This document shows positions 56,990-64,000 of a DNA stretch of 64,000 nt, one piece after another. Under the pieces are notes generated by a model. The model was not told where the DNA came from and ran no database searches. It was given only the letters and a program-made list of their open reading frames with translations. The stretch spans positions 122,935 through 186,934 of the forward strand of contig JBFWOJ010000006.1 of assembly GCA_050250575.1 (NCBI GenBank). Direction: 5' to 3'. The position numbers were made by a program, and so were the translations under genes. Source of the stretch: SHVO01 sp050250575 (GTDB lineage Bacteria > Pseudomonadota > Alphaproteobacteria > Rhodospirillales > Rhodospirillaceae). The number at the start of each line of letters is the position of its first letter. Position 1 is the stretch's first letter.

Positions 56990-58332
56990 GACAATACCTC
57001 CGTAAGGGCCTTCACAAGCTTGACCTGATCCTCCGTGCTGTTGGTTTCGGTGGCGCAGACGATGAGGAGGTTCGCGAGCTCGGGGTAGGTCGGATAGAAG
57101 CGCGAGGCGGGCACGCCGCCGAGCACGCCTTTCCGGGCGAGGGCTTCGACCACGCCCGCGGCGGGCTTCGGCAGGGCGAGGGTGACTTCGTTGAAGAAGG
57201 CGGACGGCAGAAGCTTCACGCCCTTGATGCCCTCGAGCTTATCGGCGAGATCGCAGGCGGTGGCGTGGTTGAGCGCGGCGAGCCGCTGGAAGCCGGCATC
57301 GCCGAGCAGCGTCATGTGCACCGAGAAGGCGAGCGCGATCAGGCCGGAGTTGGTGCAGATGTTGGAGGTCGCCTTCTCCCGGCGGATATGCTGCTCGCGG
57401 GTCGAGAGCGTGAGCACCCAGCCGCGGCGGCCGTCCTCGTCGGTGGTCTCGCCGCAGAGCCGGCCCGGCATCTGGCGGAGGAATTTCTCGCGGGTGGCAA
57501 AAAGACCCACACCGGGCCCGCCGAAGGACATCGGACCGGCCAGCGACTGCCCCTCGCCGACGACGATATCGGCGCCCATGGCGCCCGGGGATTTGAGGAG
57601 GCCCAGCGAGACGGGCTCGGTGACGCAGACGACGAGCAGCGCGCCGGCCTTGTGGCACGCTTCCCCGAGCGGCGTGTAGTCGGCGATCTGGCCGAAGAAG
57701 CCCGGGGTCTGCACGACGACGCAGGCAAGATCGGGCGTGACGCGCCCGATCAGATCCTCGACGCCGTACGGGTCGGGCGCGAGGCATTCGACCGCGACGT
57801 CGAGGAATTTCATCTGCGTTTTCGTGACGTCGCGGTAGTGCGGGTGCACGCGCCCCGAAACCAGCGCGTGCCCGCGCTTGGTGACGCGGCAGGCCATGGC
57901 GACGGCTTCGGCGCAGGCGGTGGCGCCGTCGTACATGGAGGCGTTGGCGACCTCCATGCCGGTGATGAGCGCCACCTGGGTCTGGAACTCGAAGATCGCC
58001 TGGAGCGTGCCCTGGCTGATCTCGGGCTGATAGGGCGTGTAGGCGGTGAGGAACTCGCCGCGCTGGATGATGTAGTCGAGGGAGGCCGGGGTGTGATGGC
58101 GATAGTTGCCGCAGCCGAGAAACGCGGGCGACGCGGCGCAGTTCATGTTCTTCGCCGCCATGGCGCCGAGGGCGCGCTCGACCTCGATCTCGCTCATGGT
58201 TTTCGGAAGGTCGAAGCGCGCGGAGGCGAGCGCCTTCTTCGGCAGATCGCGGAAGAGCTCGTCGACCGAGCCGACGCCGATCTGGGCGAGCATGTCGCGG
58301 CGGTTGGTGTCGCTTAAGGGGAGATAACGCAT
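56986..58332 (-). CDS. gcvPA: Glycine dehydrogenase (decarboxylating) subunit 1
   Basis: A 448-residue N-terminal-type P-protein subunit. Seen: MRYLPLSDTNRRDMLAQIGV, FLGCGNYRHHTPASLDYIIQRGEFLTAYTPYQPEISQGTLQAIFEFQTQVALITGMEVANASMYDGATACAEAV, GEGQSLAGPMSFGGPGVGLFA and a SNICTNSGLIALA stretch. Partner of GcvPB; it lacks the PLP lysine, as expected. Third gene of the gcvT-H-PA-PB operon. Confidence 0.96.
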   Translation of the reverse strand: MRYLPLSDTNRRDMLAQIGVGSVDELFRDLPKKALASARFDLPKTMSEIEVERALGAMAAKNMNCAASPAFLGCGNYRHHTPASLDYIIQRGEFLTAYTPYQPEISQGTLQAIFEFQTQVALITGMEVANASMYDGATACAEAVAMACRVTKRGHALVSGRVHPHYRDVTKTQMKFLDVAVECLAPDPYGVEDLIGRVTPDLACVVVQTPGFFGQIADYTPLGEACHKAGALLVVCVTEPVSLGLLKSPGAMGADIVVGEGQSLAGPMSFGGPGVGLFATREKFLRQMPGRLCGETTDEDGRRGWVLTLSTREQHIRREKATSNICTNSGLIALAFSVHMTLLGDAGFQRLAALNHATACDLADKLEGIKGVKLLPSAFFNEVTLALPKPAAGVVEALARKGVLGGVPASRFYPTYPELANLLIVCATETNSTEDQVKLVKALTEVLS

Positions 58333-58393
58333 CGGATGCCGTTCCTCGCTTTGTGATTTATCCCTTCCCCTGCCAGGGGGAGGAAGAAAGACG

Positions 58394-58771
58394 CTAGTGA
58401 CTCAACTCGGCCACATATTTGTCGTAGGCGGCCTGATCCATCAGGCCGTCGAGCTCCGCTGGGTTCGAGAGCTCGATCTTGAAGAACCAGCCGGCCCCTT
58501 GAGGGTCTTCGTTCACGGTCTGCGGCGCGTCGGGGAGCGCCGCGTTGCCTTCCTTCACCGTTCCGCTGACGGGGGAATAGACTTCGCTGGCGGCCTTCAC
58601 CGATTCGACCACGGCCGCTTCGCCGCCGGCCTTCAGCGTCTTGCCCGGCGCGGGCACTTCCACAAAGACAATGTCGCCGAGCTGGGCCTGCGCATATTGG
58701 GTGATCCCGACGGTGCCGACCTTCCCATCGAAGTTGATCCACTCGTGATCCTTGGTGAAACGCAGGCTCAT
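58394..58771 (-). CDS. gcvH: Glycine cleavage system H protein
   Basis: A 125-residue lipoyl carrier. MSLRFTKDHEWINFDGKVGTVGITQYAQAQLGDIVFVEVP opens the family; the lipoylated lysine is K59 in VVESVKAASEVYSPVSG. It shuttles the aminomethyl group from GcvPAB to GcvT. Eighteen bp downstream of gcvT. Confidence 0.97.
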   Translation of the reverse strand: MSLRFTKDHEWINFDGKVGTVGITQYAQAQLGDIVFVEVPAPGKTLKAGGEAAVVESVKAASEVYSPVSGTVKEGNAALPDAPQTVNEDPQGAGWFFKIELSNPAELDGLMDQAAYDKYVAELSH

Positions 58772-58789
58772 TGAACTCCCCTTCTCTCC

Positions 58790-59929
58790 CTAATCTTTCT
58801 TATAACGATGCGGCGCGAACGGCAGCGGCGCGACTTCAGCGGGAAGCGCCTGGCCGCGCACGATGAGGTTCACCTTCGTGCCGTTCGCCGCGAATTTGGA
58901 ATCCACATAGCCCATGGCCACCGGTGCGTTCACGCTCGGGCCGAAGCCGCCCGAGGTGATCTCGCCGATCCTGTTGCCGCGATCGTCCTGGATCTCGGTG
59001 TGGGCGCGCGCAGGCGCTTTGCCGAGCGGCCTGATGCCGACACGTTTGCGCGCGGGGCCTTCTTTCAGCTGCCGTTGAATCTTCGCCGCGCCGGGAAACC
59101 CGCCTTCTTCGCGCCGGCGCTTGCCGATGACCCACGCGAGGCCCGCTTCGACCGGCGTGGTGGCGGTGTCGATATCGTTGCCGTAGAGGCACAAGCCGGC
59201 TTCGAGGCGCAAGGAGTCACGCGCCCCGAGACCGATGGCTTCGACTTCCGGCTCGGCGAGCAAACGGCGCGCGACCTCCTCGGCCCTGGCGGCGGGAACG
59301 GAAATCTCATAGCCGTCCTCGCCGGTATAGCCGGAGCGGAACAGCCGCACGGGCACGCCGCCGAAGGAATCGACGCGGCTGGTCATGAAGGACATGGACG
59401 CCGCGGCGGGGATGAAACGCGCGAGCACCTTCGCCGCCAGAGGCCCCTGCAGCGCGAGCAGCGCCGCGTCGTCATGGCGCACGAGCATCGCTTTACCTTT
59501 GAGCTTGGCCGCGATGTGCGCGAAGTCCTGGTCCTTGCAGGCGGCGTTGACGACGAGATACAGCGTATTCTCCTTGCCCGCCTCGGCGGGGCGCGTAACC
59601 ATGAGATCGTCGAGGATGCCGCCCTCGTCGTTGAGGAGCAGGGTGTAGCGGATCTGGCCGGGCCTGAGCGCCTTGAGATCGCCGGGCACGAGCGTTTCGA
59701 GCGCGGCGTCGACCGCGGCGCCGCTCAGCTCGGCCTGGCCCATGTGCGACACATCGAAGAGTCCCGCCTCGGCGCGGGTATGCATATGTTCCTTCAGCAC
59801 ACCGAGCGGATAGTTCACCGGCATGTTGTAGCCGGCGAAGGGCACCATCTTCGCGCCGAGCGACAGATGCAACGGCTCCAGCGGCGTGTGCTTCAGAGGG
59901 GCAGACGGATCGGCCACGCGGTTCTCCAA
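58790..59929 (-). CDS. gcvT: Aminomethyltransferase GcvT
   Basis: A 379-residue folate-dependent T-protein. Seen: LHLSLGAKMVPFAGYNMPVNYPLGVLKEHMHTRAEAGLFDVSHMGQ, LLNDEGGILDDLMVTR, the SGYTGEDGYEISV block and GLGARDSLRLEAGLCLYGNDID, with ITSGGFGPSVNAPVAMGYV near the end. It transfers methylene to THF, releasing ammonia. The start is TTG 59929, or GTG 59917; both leave a short unstructured lead. First gene after the glycine riboswitch. Confidence 0.96.
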   Translation of the reverse strand: MENRVADPSAPLKHTPLEPLHLSLGAKMVPFAGYNMPVNYPLGVLKEHMHTRAEAGLFDVSHMGQAELSGAAVDAALETLVPGDLKALRPGQIRYTLLLNDEGGILDDLMVTRPAEAGKENTLYLVVNAACKDQDFAHIAAKLKGKAMLVRHDDAALLALQGPLAAKVLARFIPAAASMSFMTSRVDSFGGVPVRLFRSGYTGEDGYEISVPAARAEEVARRLLAEPEVEAIGLGARDSLRLEAGLCLYGNDIDTATTPVEAGLAWVIGKRRREEGGFPGAAKIQRQLKEGPARKRVGIRPLGKAPARAHTEIQDDRGNRIGEITSGGFGPSVNAPVAMGYVDSKFAANGTKVNLIVRGQALPAEVAPLPFAPHRYKKD

Positions 59930-59982
59930 AACAGGTTCAACGCGCCGCGCTGCAAGACGGACTCAGATTCGCCCTGTCGCGG

Positions 59983-60175
59983 CGCCCTCCTCTGTCGGAA
60001 AACCTGAAAGAATCACCGGCGTTCAGAAAGATCCGGCTTACATCTTCGGTGAGACGGCGCGGGACGCCGGCTGCTTTCCAGAGTGCCAATCCCCCGCGGT
60101 CCTTTTGCCTGAGAGTTTCCGAGGGCGGTTGCTCCTTCGGCGCCGGCCAACGTGCAAAGCCGGTCTCTTCCACGG
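59983..60175 (-). ncRNA. Tandem glycine riboswitch
   Basis: Read on the minus strand, the first aptamer shows GAAGAGACCGGC, GCCGAAGGAGCAA, CTCTCAGGCAAAAGGACCG and ACTCTGGA. The second shows ACCGAAGATGTAAGCCGG and CTTTCAGGTTTTCCGACAGAGG. This two-aptamer layout directly upstream of gcvT is the known glycine sensor that turns on glycine cleavage when glycine is high. The ~55 nt between its 3' end and the gcvT start would hold the expression platform. Confidence 0.95.
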
Positions 60176-60354
60176 GGGGATAAGGCGCAGAGAGTGTGGG
60201 CTGATTCGCCGAAGGCGGTCAACGCCGCGACGCCTAAATGTTGTGGAAAACGCCCGCCCGTGGAACCAAATATGCACTCAGCTGTGGATAAGTCGCGCGA
60301 GGCTTCCCGTGAGGCGCTTTTAGCGCTTCACGACGCCCACGAGACCAGGAACCA

Positions 60355-60393
60355 GGAACCTCTGAATCCTCGCGCGGCGCGCAAGGATGGCGG
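60355..60393. repeat. Degenerate copy of the dispersed hairpin element
   Basis: GAACCTCTGAATCCTCGCGC, then GGCGCGCAAGGATGG. It retains the ATCCT / AGGAT arms and a self-complementary CGCGC-type tip but has lost the TACCCCTGG lead. The rest of the 60176-60419 gap holds no gene that I can support. Confidence 0.5.
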
Positions 60394-60419
60394 CGGAGTG
60401 CGTGGATCGGCAACAGAGC

Positions 60420-60977
60420 CTAACGGATGCGCGTGCGGTTGAACGCGAGCTGCTCATCGGTGAGCTGGAAACCGACATAGATGTCGTAAGCCGCCGAAGG
60501 GCGCGCCTTGGTGACGGGCAAGGTGAGACTGATGGTCTCGGTCCAGCGGTCGACCTTCGAGGCGCCGCCGCGGCTGTCGCGCCGCACTTCGAACACCTGT
60601 TTCGCGGCCGGATCCGGGAAGAGCTGCGGAATGGCGACAAAATAATAGAGCGGAATCTCGCCCGCGGGCGCGGCGGCGCCGGTCGCCAGGGCGAATTCGA
60701 CCTCCATTTCGACTTCGGCTTCGCCTTCGTCGTTCTCGAGGTCCTGGGTGCAGGAGCCTTCGTAGCGGACGATCTCCGCCTGATAGACGATGTCGCCGAC
60801 CTCGCGGCCGGGGCCCTCGCGGAACTGGGTCACGTTGGCGGTGGCGCTGTCGACGCGAACGTCCGGGCACGGGGGCACGGTGCGGTCCGGCGCGCAGGAC
60901 GCGAGCAGCGCGGCGGCAAGAGCCGCAGCGCCGGCAGCCGAGAGAACGCGTGCGCGCGAGCCGGTAAATCTGTCCAT
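60420..60977 (-). CDS. Putative lipoprotein of unknown function
   Basis: About 185 residues from ATG 60977. The N-terminus MDRFTGSRARVLSAAGAAALAAALLASCAPD is a lipoprotein signal with lipobox LASC. The mature part has CPDVRVDSATANVTQF and a later strand-rich region (YDIYVGFQLTDEQLAF), with an acidic patch (ENDEGEAEVEMEVEF). Probably anchored to a membrane facing the periplasm. I do not recognise a family. Divergent from thrB. Confidence 0.78.
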   Translation of the reverse strand: MDRFTGSRARVLSAAGAAALAAALLASCAPDRTVPPCPDVRVDSATANVTQFREGPGREVGDIVYQAEIVRYEGSCTQDLENDEGEAEVEMEVEFALATGAAAPAGEIPLYYFVAIPQLFPDPAAKQVFEVRRDSRGGASKVDRWTETISLTLPVTKARPSAAYDIYVGFQLTDEQLAFNRTRIR

Positions 60978-61149
60978 ACGGAGAGCAGGCCTAATCGTTA
61001 ACGCCAAAATTCGGGGGAAACTTGCATGCCCGAACCCGTGAGGCAAGCGCTAGAAGGCGAATAACACTGGGCTTTTCCGGCAATCTCCACGAAAACGATT
61101 GGGGGACCGTTGCACCTGACGGTACAATCCAAAGAAAAAGTTCGAAAAG

Positions 61150-62133
61150 ATGGCTGTCTATACCGAAGTTTCCGACGACGACCTCAAAGCCCTCTCCGAC
61201 GCCTACGACATCGGCGAGATCGTGAGCTGCAAGGGCATCGCCGAAGGGGTCGAAAACTCCAATTTCCTGATCGAGACCACACGCGGGCCTTACATCCTCA
61301 CGCTTTACGAAAAGCGCGTCGATCCGAAGGACCTGCCGTTCTTCCTCGGTTTCATGGAGCACCTGTCCTTGAAGGGCTGCGTCGCCTGCCCGGTGCCGAT
61401 CAAGGGGCGGGACGGCCAATCCCTGCGCACCATCGCCGGCCGGCCGGGCGCCGTGATCAGTTTCCTGCGCGGCATCTGGCCGCGCCGGATCACGCCCGAG
61501 CATTGCGCCGAGGTGGGCACGGCGATGGCCAAGCTGCACAACGCGGGACTCAGCTATCCCGGCCGCCGGGCCAACAATCTCTCGGTCGAGGGCTGGCAGC
61601 AACTGGCGAGCCGCATCCCCAAGGAGATCGCGGCCAAAGTGGACATCACCTTGCCGAGGCTGATGCGCACGGAGCTCGAGGCGCTGTCGGCGGCGTGGCC
61701 GCAGCTGGACGCGACACCGGAGCTGCCGTCCGGGGTGATCCACGCCGACCTTTTCCCGGACAATGTTTTTTTCCTCGACGGAAAATGTTCGGGCCTGATC
61801 GACTTCTATTTCGCCTGCACCGACTTCCTGGCGTACGACGTCGCCATTTGCCTGAACGCCTGGTGTTTCGAGCCGGACGGCGCCTTCAACATCACCAAGG
61901 CGAAACGCATGTTCGCCTCCTATGAAGCCGTACGGCCGCTGTCGGCGCTGGAGAAACAGACGCTGCCGTTGTTCGCACGCGGCTCGGCGCTGCGCTTCAT
62001 GCTCACCCGCCTGTACGACTGGGCGAACACGCCGCCGGGCGCGATGGTCAAGCCGAAGGATCCGCGCGAGTACCTGCACAAGCTGAATTTCCACCGGCGT
62101 GTGAAAGACATCTCCGCCTATGGGCTCGCCTAG
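61150..62133 (+). CDS. thrB: Homoserine kinase, ThrB type II (APH-like fold)
   Basis: A 327-residue kinase of the aminoglycoside-phosphotransferase-like homoserine kinase family found in alpha- and gammaproteobacteria. Opening MAVYTEVSDDDLKALSDAYDIGEIVSCKGIAEGVENSNFLIET is diagnostic; the catalytic loop is VIHADLFPDNVFF and the metal site LIDFYFACTDFLAYDVA. It phosphorylates homoserine in threonine synthesis. Its stop abuts the rnhA start, a common alphaproteobacterial pair. Confidence 0.95.
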   Translation: MAVYTEVSDDDLKALSDAYDIGEIVSCKGIAEGVENSNFLIETTRGPYILTLYEKRVDPKDLPFFLGFMEHLSLKGCVACPVPIKGRDGQSLRTIAGRPGAVISFLRGIWPRRITPEHCAEVGTAMAKLHNAGLSYPGRRANNLSVEGWQQLASRIPKEIAAKVDITLPRLMRTELEALSAAWPQLDATPELPSGVIHADLFPDNVFFLDGKCSGLIDFYFACTDFLAYDVAICLNAWCFEPDGAFNITKAKRMFASYEAVRPLSALEKQTLPLFARGSALRFMLTRLYDWANTPPGAMVKPKDPREYLHKLNFHRRVKDISAYGLA

Positions 62134-62592
62134 ATGCGCCGAGGCGACGCGGAACCTCAGACCGTCGCGCTGTTCACCGACGGCGCCTGCCTCGGCAACC
62201 CGGGCCCGGGCGGCTGGGCGGCGCTGCTGCGTTACAAGGGCAGCGAGAAAGAGCTGGCCGGCGGCAAGGCGCTGACCACCAACAACCGGATGGAACTGAT
62301 GGCGGTCATCCAGGGGCTGAAAGCGTTAACGCGCGCCTGCACCGTGACCGTGTTCACCGACAGCCAGTATGTGCAGAAGGGGATCACGGCGTGGATCCAC
62401 GGGTGGAAAAAGAAAGGGTGGAAGACCGCCGACAAGAAGCCCGTGAAGAACGCCGATCTGTGGCAGGCGCTGGATGAGGCGAGATTGGGGCACAATGTGA
62501 CGTGGATGTGGATAAAGGGACATGCCGGTCACATCGAAAACGAGCGTGTCGACGAGCTCGCGCGCGCGGAAGCGGAGAAATTCCGCGCCTAA
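62134..62592 (+). CDS. rnhA: Ribonuclease HI
   Basis: A 152-residue RNase H cleaving RNA in RNA-DNA hybrids. The catalytic carboxylates are Asp16 (LFTDGACLGNPGPGG), Glu54 (NNRMELMAVI) and Asp76 (VFTDSQYVQKG), with the His of IKGHAGHIENERVDELA and its following Asp. Typical E. coli-like length with the basic handle (HGWKKKGWKTADKKPVKN). Starts immediately after the thrB stop. Confidence 0.97.
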   Translation: MRRGDAEPQTVALFTDGACLGNPGPGGWAALLRYKGSEKELAGGKALTTNNRMELMAVIQGLKALTRACTVTVFTDSQYVQKGITAWIHGWKKKGWKTADKKPVKNADLWQALDEARLGHNVTWMWIKGHAGHIENERVDELARAEAEKFRA

Positions 62593-62732
62593 AGTCCGCG
62601 ATTTTGCGAATTCCCCTGAAAGTTCCGAACAAATGGCGGTCCAAATAAGGTAAAATGTTGATATTCCGTGGGCTTGCGAACCGGGGTCCCCTCTCAGCGT
62701 TAGACGTCATATTGGTAAAATCAGAGGACGCC

Positions 62733-63314
62733 ATGGGCAGAGCATTTGTACAGACCTCGGGTTATCTCACCGGACAGCTTCTTGTCGCCATGCCGACGAT
62801 GGCTGATCCCCGCTTTCACCGGACCGTGATCTATGTGTGCGCGCATTCCGCCGAGGGCGCGATGGGCCTGATCGTCAACAAGCCGCTCAACGATCTGCGC
62901 TTCACCGACATCCTGGGCCAGCTGAAGATCACGCCGCGCTCGAACAGCTGCTCGCAGATCCACGTGCATCGCGGCGGGCCGGTCGAGGTGCAGCGCGGCT
63001 TCGTGCTCCATTCATCCGATTATCAGAAGACCGGCACCGTGGTGGTGAACGAGGACATCGCGCTGTCGGCGACGACCGAGATCCTGAAGGACATCGCGGA
63101 AGGCTACGGCCCGCACCACAACCTGATGGCGCTCGGCTACTCCGGCTGGGGCCCGAGCCAGCTGGACGAAGAGATCAAGCGCAATGCCTGGCTGTGCGTG
63201 CCGGCCGATTCCGGGATCCTGTTCTCGGACGGTTACGACCACAAGTGGGACCTCGCGCTCGCCCGCCTCGGCGTCGCGCCGCACCGGCTGTCCAGCGAAG
63301 TGGGACACGCGTAG
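62733..63314 (+). CDS. yqgE: YqgE/AlgH family (DUF179) protein
   Basis: A 193-residue protein from ATG 62733 (GAGG 5 nt upstream; a longer frame from 62655 is less likely). Seen: YLTGQLLVAMPTMADPRFHRTVIYVCAHSAEGAMGLIVNKPL, VHRGGPVEVQRGFVLHSSDY, and the end LMALGYSGWGPSQLDEEIKRNAWL, the family signature. The biochemical role of YqgE/AlgH is unsettled; AlgH was linked to alginate regulation in Pseudomonas. Followed by a strong terminator. Confidence 0.93.
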   Translation: MGRAFVQTSGYLTGQLLVAMPTMADPRFHRTVIYVCAHSAEGAMGLIVNKPLNDLRFTDILGQLKITPRSNSCSQIHVHRGGPVEVQRGFVLHSSDYQKTGTVVVNEDIALSATTEILKDIAEGYGPHHNLMALGYSGWGPSQLDEEIKRNAWLCVPADSGILFSDGYDHKWDLALARLGVAPHRLSSEVGHA

Positions 63315-63350
63315 AGAAGCAAGACCAAGCTACGCGAGTGATGGGATTTG

Positions 63351-63391
63351 CGGGGCAGCTCGAGGAACGGAGCTGCCCCGCGATTTTTTTT
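63351..63391 (+). terminator. Intrinsic terminator after yqgE
   Basis: 11-bp stem CGGGGCAGCTC / GAGCTGCCCCG, 8-nt loop, then CGA and TTTTTTTT. Clear rho-independent terminator 37 bp past the stop. Confidence 0.93.
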
Positions 63392-63404
63392 GGGGCGCGG
63401 CTCC

Positions 63405-64000
63405 GCTGGGAAAACAGAGACCAGATACCCCCCTGGATCCTCGCGGCTGCGCCGCAAGGATGACGTCGTGCCGGCGGTGCGCGCTCCGCTGTGAAAACAG
63501 ATACCAGATACCCCTGGATCCTCGCGGCTGCGCCGCAAGGATGACGTCGTGCCGGCGGTGCGCGCTCACCGGTGAAAACAGGGACCAGATACCCCTGGAT
63601 CCTCGCGGCTGCGCCGCAAGGATGACGTCGTATTGGCGGTGGGCTCCGCTGTGAAAACAGGGACCAGATACCCCTGGGTCCTCGCGGCTGCGCCGCAAGG
63701 ATGACGTCGTATTGGCGGTGGGCTCCGCTGTGAAAACAGGGACCAGATGCCCCTGGGTCCTCGCGGCTGCGCCGCAAGGATGACGCCGTGCCGGCGGTGC
63801 GCGCTCCCCGCTGTGAAAACAGGGACCAGATACCCCTGGATCCTCGCGCGCTTCGCGCGCCAGGATGACGTCGTGCCGGCGGTGCGCGCTCCCCGCTGTG
63901 AAAACAGTGACCAGATACCCCTGGATCCTCGCGGCTGCGCCGCAAGGATGACGTCGTGTCGGCGGTGCGCGCTCCGCTGTGAAAACAGGGACCAGATACC
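63405..64000. repeat. Tandem array of ~80-bp hairpin repeat, running off the window
   Basis: CCAGATACCC (or GC variant) begins at 63421, 63504, 63585, 63664, 63743, 63826, 63911 and 63992 (steps of 83, 81, 79, 79, 83, 85, 81). Each unit reads GTGAAAACAG, GGACCAGATACCCCTGG, ATCCTCG, a self-complementary tip, AAGGATGACGTCGT and a short variable GGCGGTG segment. The eighth copy is cut by the window end. No gene is supported in this stretch. Confidence 0.92.

Noticed and set aside
63405..64000. CRISPR array
   Set aside because: Periodicity of 79-85 bp looks array-like, but nearly the whole unit is conserved, there are no unique 30-40-bp spacers, each unit contains an internal hairpin, and single copies occur elsewhere in the window. 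No cas genes are present.

Overview
The window is GC-rich chromosomal DNA from an alphaproteobacterium. Supporting signs are an F0 ATP synthase operon (atpI-atpB-atpE-b'-b) encoded apart from F1, the mutY / DUF721 / DsbA-like / smc neighbourhood typical of this class, short class I ribonucleotide reductase subunits, a tandem glycine riboswitch ahead of a split-GcvP glycine cleavage operon, and TonB-dependent receptors. I cannot name the genus; a soil or rhizosphere lineage such as the Micropepsales/Caulobacterales is a guess.

Layout. 1-4.3 kb: two TonB-dependent receptors with a small unknown gene between them. 4.3-6.9 kb: glycerate kinase and a C4-dicarboxylate transporter. 6.9-22.5 kb: a one-directional (minus-strand) locus encoding, in transcription order, a UDP-xylose-synthase-like decarboxylase, a TPR-glycosyltransferase, a type I secretion ABC ATPase, its HlyD adaptor, a 2032-residue protein made almost wholly of octapeptide repeats, an OGT/SPINDLY-like GT41 glycosyltransferase and a SAM methyltransferase. 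22.6-24.1 kb: a D-lactate/glycolate dehydrogenase. 24.1-29.1 kb: biotin synthesis (bioC, bioA, bioB, bioF, bioD). 29.1-34.3 kb: small proteins, a glycerophosphodiesterase and nrdB/nrdA. 34.8-42.7 kb: a small hypothetical gene, three terminators, gamma-glutamylcyclotransferase, a polysaccharide flippase, an orphan solute-binding protein coupled to malic enzyme, and mutY. 42.7-51.3 kb: DUF721, MipA, a DUF6491-like protein, two DsbA-like paralogs, smc and two envelope proteins. 51.3-52.6 kb: a gene-free repeat region. 52.6-55.2 kb: F0 genes. 55.4-60.2 kb: gcvT-gcvH-gcvPA-gcvPB with riboswitch. 60.4-63.3 kb: lipoprotein, thrB, rnhA, yqgE. 63.4-64.0 kb: a tandem array of a dispersed hairpin repeat.

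The most interesting region is 6.9-22.5 kb. The repeat protein parses by hand into 253 octads of the form hydrophobic-[ST]-[ST]-x-Q-hydrophobic-x-[G/A/S/H], organised into about 10.5 copies of a 24-octad (192-residue, 576-bp) super-repeat. It lacks a Sec signal, RTX motifs and any other domain. Its neighbours suggest that it is exported by the adjacent type I system and glycosylated on its very abundant Ser/Thr by the two flanking glycosyltransferases, with UDP-xylose a candidate donor precursor. The repeat architecture is read directly from the sequence; the export and glycosylation are inference from context. Two hairpin-element families are also present, one of them with stem changes that preserve pairing across scattered loci.
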